Origin: Stanieria sp. NIES-3757
GTDB taxonomy: Bacteria; Cyanobacteriota; Cyanobacteriia; Cyanobacteriales; Xenococcaceae
Direction of reading: 5' to 3'
NCBI GenBank assembly: GCA_002355455.1
Contig: AP017375.1
Span: forward strand, 4,269,640-4,333,639
Length of the DNA stretch: 64,000 nt
Translations under genes and position numbers: made by a program
In this document: one piece after another, positions 35,601 through 43,063 of the stretch
How positions within the stretch are numbered: position 1 is the first letter of the stretch
How the letters are laid out: every line of letters starts with the position of its first letter
Notes under the pieces: model-generated
Database searches by the model: none
Told to the model about the DNA's origin: nothing
What the model saw: the letters and a program-made list of their open reading frames with translations, nothing else

Positions 35601-38143
35601 GTCGGTGCAGAAATTAAATTGCTGCCAATGAATTGTCCTTGAAAATTTGCTTGTCCATAAAGATTAACTCTTTCTGCTAATAAATTATTGTTATTAGAAG
35701 TTTGAGCAATTAATTGAGCGATCGGTAATTGTTCAAAATTAACATTAGCATTAACATTTAAATTAACCTTAGCTAGATCGGGATTAGTAGTTAAATTAGA
35801 TACAATTAAATCTCCTTGAGCATTAAGATATTGTTCTCCTAGTTGTAAAGCAATTTGATTAGCTTGAATGGGAAGATTGACTTGATTGTTAAGCACAGGA
35901 TTGAGGCTGCCTGTCAACTTAATTTGCCCGTTTAGATTATCTAAATTTAAGTTTTGAAGATTTTGAGGAGTAAATGTTTGTGCTAGTAAATTAGTGTTAA
36001 GGTTATTAGCATCAATATTAGTTTGCCATTGATTATTATTCAAATTTCCTTGAGCGTTAATTGTGCCATTAGCTACAGCCAAATTTGAATCAAAATCGGC
36101 TTTAATAGTATTTAAATTACGATTCTCAGTAAAAGTTAATAACTGTTGTAATTGCCCTGAAAGATTAATCCTACTAGATTCTAAGGTAGTAGTTAGAGGT
36201 AAACTGGGTACAAATTGATTAAGTGCAATTCTATCGGTGTTAGCAGTTGCTTGGAAGTTACCCGAAGCGAGTCTACTATCAAGATTAACCTCGCTGCCAT
36301 TGACATCTAAATTTAAATTAGCTATTCCTGTAATTTTATTTGGAGCTAATTGGTCTAATTTTCCCTTTAAATCAATTGTGCCTTTTGATAAGGTAATTGG
36401 TTGGTCAAAATTAACTGCTGAAGTGTTTAATTGAGCTAAAAATGGAGTTAAAGCTAAAGCAGAAGCTTGAATATTAGTTTGCCATTGTTGATTATTTAAA
36501 TTAGCATTTCCTTCAAGATTTAATCGACCTTTCCCTACTAGAATTTCAGTATCATTAAGTAATAATTGATTATCAGAAAATAAAATTTTTCCTGAACCAG
36601 AAAGATTATCTACTGCTGTGGTTGAAGCTTGAGGAATTTGCCATTGTAAATTGGCTTGAGGATTAGCTAATGTACCTCTAATTTTTCCTTCTGTATTGAA
36701 AGTATTAACAGCTATCTCTTGAGGAAAACTATAATAAGGAGCTACTATTTTTTCTGTGGGTAAAGTAGCTTTAAAATTAAATGCCAAGGGCATATTTGCA
36801 GCATCTATAACTCTATTTTCTTCAAGAGATTGTTTAATTTTAGTTTCGATAATTCCTTGTCCTTGAATTTGTCCTCCAGCTAAGGGAATAGCTTTTAAAT
36901 CTTTTAGAACAACTTCACTTAAATTGGCAGCAAAATTAGCTTTAACTGATTTTAATTGTGTTTGAGCTACAGTTAAAGTTTTAGTATTATTAATTGTTCC
37001 TGTTAGTAGTGGCTCTTTGATTGCACCTGATAGTTGTAATTGTGCTGCGACTTCCCCCGCAAGATTAACAGGAGAAAAAGTATTAAAAGTTTTCTGTAAA
37101 CCTGATAAGCTAAAGGGCAAAATATCAATATTTAGGTTATAGCCCTGTTGTAAATCCACTGTTCCTTTTAAGTTAGCAGTAAGATTGCCTAGATTTACTT
37201 GAGTATCTTCTACTTGGGCATTTTTACCGCCAAAATTTAATTGAGATTTTGCTTCTAAAGAAGAAGATAAATTTTCTACTTCACCTTGAACATTTTGTAA
37301 GTTAACTTGTCCTTGAATATTTGCAGCAGTAATTTCTTCTAAGGAAGGAATATTAATATCTAAATCAGCGTTAAGTTTACCACTACTAAGATTGATGGGT
37401 GAATTAGGAATTAAAGAAGTAACATCAGTTAATACTAAATCATTAATTTGTAGCTTAGTATTAGTTTGACCAGATGCAATTATTGTTTCTCCTTTAATTT
37501 TAGCTTGAGCTTGTTCTATAGCTGCATCTAAATCATATTCTATTAATTGCTCTCCAGTAGGATCATACCTACCACTACCGTCCAATTGTACTTGAATAGG
37601 GGATTGATTATAAGGAACAGCAGTAATATTTCCTGCTTCAACATTTACTGTCAAATCTACATAAATAGAAGGTTCTCCTTCTTTCGTTTGTAAGTCTAAA
37701 TTCAACCACGAATCGTCTTTAGCTTGTTCTAAATAAATTTCTGGTTGAACTAAAGTAATTTCTAAAGGTAAAGTGCGCTGAAAAATAAGCGGTAAAATAT
37801 TAAAACCAACTTTAACTTCATCAATGGCAACTTGGTCTGGATCTGTTTTGGTTGGAGGAATAGTGGCAGAATCAAACTCAATTCCTGTCAAAGAAAAACT
37901 AGTAACTTCTCCTAAATCAATCGGACGATTAATGATATTGCTAATTTGTTTTTCTAAAAAAGGAGGTAACTTTTGTTTAACTAAAACTTGAGTTCCCCAA
38001 TAACCTAAACCACCCAAAACTAAAGTAGAAAAACCAATAATTGTTATTTGGGAAGGATGCTTAATTTGTTCTAACAACCTCCGCCAAAAACCAGAAGGCT
38101 TAGGAGAAGGATCTGGGGGGCGATTTTGTAAAAAATTTGTCAT
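32639..38143 (-). CDS. tamB: TamB-family inner-membrane to outer-membrane bridging protein
   Basis: A very large AsmA-like/TamB protein of 1834 residues. A single membrane segment near residues 31-53 anchors it, followed by some 1700 residues of repeated beta-strand segments that would form a long hydrophobic groove spanning the periplasm, and a C-terminal TamB domain ending EGRIEYQIRF. In other bacteria such proteins carry phospholipids to, or help protein assembly in, the outer membrane; the chloroplast homologue is TIC236. Residues about 1218-1235 (GVQAPPLNGGDSPS) are encoded by a palindromic repeat inserted in frame. Convergent with the PP-loop gene; transcribed alone. Confidence 0.92.
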   Translation of the reverse strand: MTNFLQNRPPDPSPKPSGFWRRLLEQIKHPSQITIIGFSTLVLGGLGYWGTQVLVKQKLPPFLEKQISNIINRPIDLGEVTSFSLTGIEFDSATIPPTKTDPDQVAIDEVKVGFNILPLIFQRTLPLEITLVQPEIYLEQAKDDSWLNLDLQTKEGEPSIYVDLTVNVEAGNITAVPYNQSPIQVQLDGSGRYDPTGEQLIEYDLDAAIEQAQAKIKGETIIASGQTNTKLQINDLVLTDVTSLIPNSPINLSSGKLNADLDINIPSLEEITAANIQGQVNLQNVQGEVENLSSSLEAKSQLNFGGKNAQVEDTQVNLGNLTANLKGTVDLQQGYNLNIDILPFSLSGLQKTFNTFSPVNLAGEVAAQLQLSGAIKEPLLTGTINNTKTLTVAQTQLKSVKANFAANLSEVVLKDLKAIPLAGGQIQGQGIIETKIKQSLEENRVIDAANMPLAFNFKATLPTEKIVAPYYSFPQEIAVNTFNTEGKIRGTLANPQANLQWQIPQASTTAVDNLSGSGKILFSDNQLLLNDTEILVGKGRLNLEGNANLNNQQWQTNIQASALALTPFLAQLNTSAVNFDQPITLSKGTIDLKGKLDQLAPNKITGIANLNLDVNGSEVNLDSRLASGNFQATANTDRIALNQFVPSLPLTTTLESSRINLSGQLQQLLTFTENRNLNTIKADFDSNLAVANGTINAQGNLNNNQWQTNIDANNLNTNLLAQTFTPQNLQNLNLDNLNGQIKLTGSLNPVLNNQVNLPIQANQIALQLGEQYLNAQGDLIVSNLTTNPDLAKVNLNVNANVNFEQLPIAQLIAQTSNNNNLLAERVNLYGQANFQGQFIGSNLISAPTNPENLNLIGDLRLNNFAFNDVVFDPTMTGQVNINPTTELAVNLRGEQDVIAATAEPCTANRCRFPYLPTSLELRQGEDTSQPVIAIGNRQGDVFSLDIQNFPLAVLNLAPGKPLGIQGALDGQTTGEINANLFTLATTGNVTVEQPAVGYIQAKKFAANFNYNPEQNLAEVATSSLEFGNSKYNFNGGVNLATGQLQGKLSIPQAYIQDILTTFRWFTLEDLTRLFQTPNYAQADQVAPNNIETASESLVRKLILLRTIENQIQAEAAAKQAGEVPTDIDIRGAYQGEIFLAGTVTNPQVNFNVEAQNWEWQPQPAFANIVPSLGFIKEEIQRIAINQILIQGVYQNNTVNLDNARIQIEDAVVALQGQLPRGVQAPPLNGGDSPSPTQPENVNFQIENLSLDTISRFINIPVDVAGVISTNGTITGTLSQPQLEGNVTFSDGAYNGQALPNTIAGNYIYTDDKLQFATTEPSSIQVDATVPYPIRPGNDTVTANLDLGTEAFSLLSIFTQDNLTWLGGEGTAQLRATGRLDLNRATPLYALNATGEVNLQDAQVKSKYFSEPLITTGTATLNNQLINVEQLTGKFADKDLTATGTLPILYPVATIENPLTINIPEGKINLEELYEGDVAGNVIVTGAALQPVIGGEVFLKDGEVVIPEQEDNSSTVANNINLITSTNADSSTIITRLNDFQVNLDNFKIEQSPLYQFNVRGNLTLNGTANTPSNIRPQGTIFITRGDVDWLSSNFTLVRSRENTAVFTPEAGLLNPYLDVQMRTEVSNLNNVRQLESDSNEISDDISQVGRNNIINVNLVIDGEAEELLPNLGQTASNCNIRPDNAPPSGQANYSQKELNQLATCVNVAALNGADNRNLLNSPALQLTSIPSRSQGEIVSLLGNQFLSFAEELQNSSAEELFNLGVAQFVITPLQRRLFYGVEDFVVGVGKNIGLDYLRVYPYLEGIYEIKQDASVRATYDYVLNEGRIEYQIRF
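34441..34489. repeat. GC-rich palindromic element, copy 2 (in frame inside tamB)
   Basis: 49 bases with the same ends as copy 1 (GTGAGGGGCTG and GCTTGTACGCCCCGT) but a different inner stem: CTCCGCC/GGCGGAG, seven perfect pairs. It is translated from the minus strand as part of TamB, without breaking the frame. The inner arms differ from copy 1 yet remain paired, indicating selection for, or inheritance of, the secondary structure. Confidence 0.88.
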
Positions 38144-38516
38144 TGTCTTAATGCTACAGACAAAGCTTAGATAATTTCAATCGGTACAATTAGTCAGCCA
38201 CACAATATCATTATCCTTTTGGGAAAACTTCTTTCCTCCGACAGAAAATAATTAAATTGTTGCAATTAATTTAATTGAGGTTTTACTAGAGAGCAATTCT
38301 CAAAAAATTATTGAGCTTAATTTTCTATAAAAATACATTTAAGGCTTGGTTTTGGTGTACGGCGTGTGTCTAAACTAAAAAAGTGCTTACATCATATTTT
38401 TAGATTTTATTTCGCTCTGACGAGAGCTAAATTGATAACTAGCTATAGTATTTCAAGATAACCTATAAAAATAAATAAAGAACAAAAGTACACATTAGGG
38501 AGTTAAAAGTTAACTA
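38144..38516. promoter_or_regulatory. Divergent gap between tamB and gloA
   Basis: 373 AT-rich bases between divergent genes; promoters for both must lie here. No repeat, hairpin or small gene was convincing. Confidence 0.4.
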
Positions 38517-38948
38517 ATGCGAATGCTTCACACGATGCTACGAGTTGGCAATTTAGAAGAATCTTTAAAGTTTTATTGCGATGTTTTGGGGATGAAATTA
38601 CTACGCCAAAAAGACTATCCAGGCGGTGAATTTACCCTTGCTTTTATTGGTTACGGTGACGAAGCTAATCATACTGTAATTGAGCTAACTCACAATTGGG
38701 GCGTTGAACAATACGAGCTAGGGAATGGCTATGGGCATATCGCCTTGGGGGTAGATGATATTTATGGCACTTGTGAAAAAATTAAAGCCCTTGGTGGCAG
38801 AATCACTAGAGAACCTGGTCCCATGAAACATGGTAGTACTGTAATTGCTTTTGTCGAAGATCCAGACGGCTACAAAATTGAATTAATTCAACTAGGAACA
38901 CAAGGTTCGGCAAAAAAAGGGGAATTAGCTAGTCAAAAAGCATTGTAG
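38517..38948 (+). CDS. gloA: Lactoylglutathione lyase (glyoxalase I)
   Basis: Glyoxalase I isomerises the hemithioacetal of methylglyoxal and glutathione to S-lactoylglutathione, detoxifying methylglyoxal. The 143-residue protein has all four metal ligands at the same numbers as E. coli GlxI: His5, Glu56, His74 and Glu122. It lacks the insertions typical of the zinc-type enzyme, which suggests the nickel/cobalt class (inference). Motifs [18 protein letters not shown] and [12 protein letters not shown] are diagnostic. It stands alone downstream of a long gap. Confidence 0.96.
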   Translation: MRMLHTMLRVGNLEESLKFYCDVLGMKLLRQKDYPGGEFTLAFIGYGDEANHTVIELTHNWGVEQYELGNGYGHIALGVDDIYGTCEKIKALGGRITREPGPMKHGSTVIAFVEDPDGYKIELIQLGTQGSAKKGELASQKAL

Positions 38949-39270
38949 CTATCTCGACATTTTGGGGAAAAGTATAATAAATTACAAAAATTTACCAGAT
39001 GGGTGTGGCTCAAAACTGATTGGTTGATCGTCAAAATTACTCTTGCGGTTAATCGATGTAGGAAATATAAAATTTTATGAGTATCACAGCAATGGGAGAG
39101 CAAGCTTGAAAAAGATTGGAGGAATAAATATTTTCTAATGGCGATCGCATCGCGGGTAGCATGAAGCAAGAATCGGCATAGCTCTCGCGAATTTTTCGGC
39201 TACTAGAACAGAGATTTTTTACAATTGGGATAACTTCTTTGGGCTACTGAAGAGCAAATAGTAAGAAAAT
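38949..39270. other. Gap between gloA and the FHA-PBP gene
   Basis: 322 bases, no gene supported. It contains one HIP1 octamer. A 78-codon minus-strand frame covering 38933-39169 has no recognisable features and is rejected. Confidence 0.5.
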
Positions 39271-41544
39271 ATGACTACTAAACCGCCATCAAAACCTCCT
39301 GCGTCAAATAATTCAACCAAATCTCAATTGAGTAAAATTTTGACTCAAGCGGTTCAAACTATTCAAGCCAAAGTTAATTTTAATGCTCTGGCTTTGAGAT
39401 CGGGAACACAAGTACCTGAATTAAAGGTTAAAGATGCTAATTCTCAAGCAAGAAGCTATCCTTTACTTGGCGATCGCTATTCGATTGGACGTAGTTCTCG
39501 TTGCGATATTCAAGTTCGCAATCCTGTAGTTAGTCAAGTCCATTTTTCCTTAACCAGAAACAAGAAAAATCCTCGTTCTTTTTTAATCAAAGACGAAAAA
39601 TCGACCAACGGTATTTATATCGGTAAAAGAAGAGTTGACAATTTTGCTCTTTATCATGGCGATCGCTTTACTTTAGGCCCACCAGAATTATCTGCTGCTG
39701 TTAGTCTTGAGTATTATAATCCCCCACCGTTATGGCTGAAGATTTTGCGCTACAGTCTTTATGGTACGGGGGGAATGGTAAGTTTATTAATTCTCTGGGT
39801 TGGGATTAAATGGGCAAAAACGCCTGTTTATCCTTTACCGAGAGAAGCTACTCGCCCTGTGGTTGTTTACGCTGATGATGGTAAAACTCCGATTAACCCA
39901 GTTGCCCAAAATACCCACCGCGAACTTCAAAATCTGGCTGACTTTTCCCCTTACTTATCTAAAGCGGTAATTGCCTCTGAAGATAGTAGATATTATTGGC
40001 ATTTGGGAGTAGATCCCTATGGAATTGCTCGTGCGATCGCAGTAAATTTAACTTCTTCGGAATTAAAACAAGGGGCAAGTACAATTACTCAACAATTAGC
40101 CCGAAGTCTTTTCCCGGAAGTAGGTAGACAAAATACGGCAGGCAGAAAATTGCGGGAGATGCTAGTCGCTTTAAAACTAGAAGCAGTTTATAGCAAGAAA
40201 ACAATTTTAAAAACCTATCTCAATCGGGTTTATCTCGGTGTTGGTAGCTACGGCTTTGAAGATGCTGCCCAATTTTACTTTGAAAAGTCGGCTGCCGATC
40301 TCAGTCTCTCAGAAGCAGCTACTCTAGTAGCAATTTTACCTGCCCCCAATCTCTACAACCCAGTCAAAGATTATGAAACTTCTGTTGCCCTACGTAATCG
40401 TGTGATTAATCGAATGGTGAAATTGGGCATGGTATCCGAAGCAGAAGCAGACAGGGCAAGGCGATCGCGAATTGAAGTTAGTCCTAATGCCCGTCAAACC
40501 CTTTCTAATACCACTGCACCCTATTTTTACGCTTATGTTCTCAAAGAACTACAAGCTCTTTTAGGGACAGAAGTAGCTAAAGAAGGAAATTACATCGTGG
40601 AAACGGGGTTAAACCCTCAAATCCAAACAGAAGCAGAGCAAGCTCTCAAATATTCAGTAACAGAAGATGGTTCACGCTATGGCTATTCTCAAGGGGCTAT
40701 TGTCACTCTCGACAGTGAAACTGGGGAGATTATCGCCTTAGTTGGTGGGGTAGATTATAATCAAAGTCAATTTGACCGCGCTACTCAAGCTAAACGGCAA
40801 CCAGGCTCGACTTTTAAAATTTTTGCCTATACTTCCGCGATTGAACAAGGAATCAATCCCAATACCGAATATTCCTGCGCCCCTGTAAGTTGGAAAGGAC
40901 AAAAATATCGAGGTTGCGAACGTAGTAGCGGTAACATTAATATGTATCGTGGGTTAGAACAATCTGAAAACGCGATCGCTCTACGAGTTGCCCAAGATAT
41001 AGGTTTAAATCGAGTGATTGAAATGGCACAACGTTTTGGGATTAACTCCTCCCTAACCGAATCACCAGGTTTAGTTTTGGGAGAAAGTGAAGTTAGTGTT
41101 TTAGAAATGACTGGTGTTTATGGGGCTTTTGCGAATGATGGAATTTGGCATCGTCCCCACGCGATTAATCGGATTCTTGATGGTAGTGATTGTGAGAATC
41201 CTAATGACTTGCAAACTTGTAGAGAAATTTACTCTTTTGGTAGCGACAGTCAAAATCGTCGTGAAGCTGTTTCGGAAGGTGTTGCTGATAGAATGACCTA
41301 TATGCTTAAACAAGTAATTGCCGATGGTACAGGTAGAGCAGCCGATATTTCCCAAGGAGAAGCAGGTAAAACAGGTACAACTGATAATAATGTCGATTTA
41401 TGGTTTATTGGCTATGTACCCAAAAAAGATCTAGTTACTGGGATTTGGTTGGGTAACGATGATAATTCAGCAACTAAAGGTAGCAGTTGGCAAGCTGCAA
41501 CTTTGTGGGGTAACTATATGCGTAAAGCGCTCGACTATCGATAA
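39271..41544 (+). CDS. Class A penicillin-binding protein with N-terminal FHA domain
   Basis: A bifunctional peptidoglycan synthase of 757 residues. An FHA domain (about 55-145; SIGRSSRCDIQV, VSQVHFSL, STNGIYIGKR) sits on the cytoplasmic side, before the membrane segment (about 160-182). The GT51 glycosyltransferase follows (catalytic Glu about 237 in ASEDSRYYWH, and GASTITQQLAR), then the transpeptidase with PGSTFK (Ser about 512), SEN and KTGTTDN. FHA domains bind phosphothreonine, so wall synthesis may be controlled by a Ser/Thr kinase. The FHA fusion is known in cyanobacteria. No other division genes are adjacent. Confidence 0.95.
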   Translation: MTTKPPSKPPASNNSTKSQLSKILTQAVQTIQAKVNFNALALRSGTQVPELKVKDANSQARSYPLLGDRYSIGRSSRCDIQVRNPVVSQVHFSLTRNKKNPRSFLIKDEKSTNGIYIGKRRVDNFALYHGDRFTLGPPELSAAVSLEYYNPPPLWLKILRYSLYGTGGMVSLLILWVGIKWAKTPVYPLPREATRPVVVYADDGKTPINPVAQNTHRELQNLADFSPYLSKAVIASEDSRYYWHLGVDPYGIARAIAVNLTSSELKQGASTITQQLARSLFPEVGRQNTAGRKLREMLVALKLEAVYSKKTILKTYLNRVYLGVGSYGFEDAAQFYFEKSAADLSLSEAATLVAILPAPNLYNPVKDYETSVALRNRVINRMVKLGMVSEAEADRARRSRIEVSPNARQTLSNTTAPYFYAYVLKELQALLGTEVAKEGNYIVETGLNPQIQTEAEQALKYSVTEDGSRYGYSQGAIVTLDSETGEIIALVGGVDYNQSQFDRATQAKRQPGSTFKIFAYTSAIEQGINPNTEYSCAPVSWKGQKYRGCERSSGNINMYRGLEQSENAIALRVAQDIGLNRVIEMAQRFGINSSLTESPGLVLGESEVSVLEMTGVYGAFANDGIWHRPHAINRILDGSDCENPNDLQTCREIYSFGSDSQNRREAVSEGVADRMTYMLKQVIADGTGRAADISQGEAGKTGTTDNNVDLWFIGYVPKKDLVTGIWLGNDDNSATKGSSWQAATLWGNYMRKALDYR

Positions 41545-41558
41545 AGAGCAGATTTAGT

Positions 41559-41750
41559 TTATTTTTCTTCAGTTTCGAGGCAGGGAGTAATTTCTAAATC
41601 ATACACAATCGCATCAATGAGATTATGCAGCGCAAAAAAGAAAAATTGCTCATTCCCGTGTTCTAAAGCAGTTTTTAAATATTTTCTTCCTTGTTCTGGA
41701 TTCATTAAAACTTTATATAAACTTTTTTTAGGGTAGTTAATCAAAGACAC
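41559..41750 (-). CDS. Small protein resembling part of a HI1420-type antidote
   Basis: A 63-residue frame from a GTG start, convergent with and 14 bases from the PBP stop. The middle, NPEQGRKYLKTALEHGNEQFFFFALHNLIDA, follows the N-terminal pattern of the HI1420/HigA-like addiction-module antidotes (YL-x2-AL, then a hydrophobic helix), but the helix-turn-helix that should follow is missing and no toxin gene is adjacent. Either a trimmed relic or an independent small cyanobacterial protein. A stop codon lies upstream in frame, so it is not a longer gene. Confidence 0.45.
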   Translation of the reverse strand: MSLINYPKKSLYKVLMNPEQGRKYLKTALEHGNEQFFFFALHNLIDAIVYDLEITPCLETEEK

Positions 41751-42401
41751 GATTGACCTCTTTACTTAACTTAAAAAAAAATCATGACTAATACTCACCT
41801 TGAACAATAAATAGTTGTACTATTTACAAAAAAAAAGCTGGATAGGTTAAAACTAAAAAAACATTTATTCAAAAGGTTAAATATCTCATTTATTCTGACC
41901 TTTATACCGAGATATTATGCTAAGTCTCTAACTTGACTCCTCTAAACTGGTTTTGAGAATTAAGCTTGCTTGTCAAAAAATTTTGAAAAATTAATTTTGG
42001 GCAGATTGCTTAGAGCTATGATCATTATTGCTTAAATTAATACCTGTCTAAATCATCTTCATTAACTTTTAATCAATCTGACACACTTTAGAAATATTTA
42101 TAGAATATTTGTTAAGTCAATTAGCCCAAAAACTTCAAAATTATCAATTATTTTTCTTGATAAGTACAACTAAAAACTTGGCTACTCAATTCAATTAAAT
42201 TAAGTAACTTGTGATACTTTAAACCTAAAATTTTGTTGTATGGCTCACAAAACAATTGTCTGGAAAAAATAACAATATGACGACAATAATTTTTTTTTGT
42301 TTTAAAATTTAGATTGCCGATCCAAGAATAATTATTGAAAAGTTATCTCTTGGTTCAATGTATTAAAATAGCAGCAAGTTTTAATCTTAGGAGTAAAACT
42401 A
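41751..42401. other. Longest gene-free stretch (651 bases), very AT-rich
   Basis: No open frame, tRNA-like or strong hairpin was seen. The last 15 bases hold a good ribosome site (AGGAG) for the next gene. It may contain a small RNA or long leader, but I have no positive evidence. Confidence 0.45.
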
Positions 42402-42752
42402 ATGGCAGAACCTTTTAGATTTGCAGATGGACAACTAGCTTATAGCGTAGAAGATTTAGTTAAACTTTGTAAGCGATCGCCTGGAGAAGGGATTAACTAT
42501 TTAATGCGAGCAGATTTTGAAAACTGGTTGGCGTATATAGGTAAAACCGATCTCGCCCAAATGACTCAAACAATCCGTCAAGAGCAACTAAGTGAAAGCG
42601 AAAAATTAGAACAGTTTGTAGCTAAATGTAAGCTAGCAGTCAAAAGTGAACCCAAGTCAATCAATTCAAATCAACCAGTCAAGTCAAATAATTTTATGAA
42701 CAATTTGAGCAAATTCTTCCAGAAGTTAATTGCGCAAAAATTAACTAAATAA
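42402..42752 (+). CDS. Conserved-looking small soluble protein, unknown function
   Basis: A 116-residue protein. AGGAG at 42389-42393, eight bases before the ATG, supports the start. The N-terminal 70 residues (YSVEDLVKLCKRSPGEGINYLMRADFENWLAYIG) look like a compact helical domain that recurs at the N-termini of various cyanobacterial proteins: a Leu/Cys helix, a YL helix, FENWL and then an Ile-Gly turn. The second half is a Lys/Ser/Asn-rich linker with an amphipathic basic C-terminal helix (FFQKLIAQKL), which might touch a membrane or nucleic acid. No function can be assigned. Confidence 0.62.
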   Translation: MAEPFRFADGQLAYSVEDLVKLCKRSPGEGINYLMRADFENWLAYIGKTDLAQMTQTIRQEQLSESEKLEQFVAKCKLAVKSEPKSINSNQPVKSNNFMNNLSKFFQKLIAQKLTK

Positions 42753-43063
42753 TCAAAATTATTAGGAGAATTTAGCTTAATTTCATGGCGAACTACAGTT
42801 CGCTTTGACCAAAAATTATGACCGATTAATAACTACTATATTCGGATGATGACTTTAGATGAAATACTTAAATGTTTGCTACGGTTAGGAATTATTTTTT
42901 AGCTTTTAGCTCTTAGCTATTAGCTAAACTTTTAAACCAAACCAAACTATTTGTAGCATTCTTTTTTCTATTTCATATTAAATTTCTCCCCTTCTCCTTA
43001 TCTGGGAGTCTCCCTATCATCCATAACATTTAACTGTTGAAACTAACCCGATATTATTTACTT
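42753..43063. other. Gap with a heptamer repeat
   Basis: 311 bases between convergent genes without coding signal. It contains the TTAGCTN tandem repeat listed separately. Confidence 0.5.
42899..42926. repeat. Four-unit heptamer repeat TTAGCTN
   Basis: Four successive 7-base units, TTAGCTT, TTAGCTC, TTAGCTA and TTAGCTA, lie between convergent genes. It is the longest period-7 tract noticed in the window. Confidence 0.8.

Noticed and set aside
38933-39169. 78-codon minus-strand frame overlapping the end of gloA
   Set aside because: No domain, no ribosome site; rich in Leu/Ser/His as chance frames here are.
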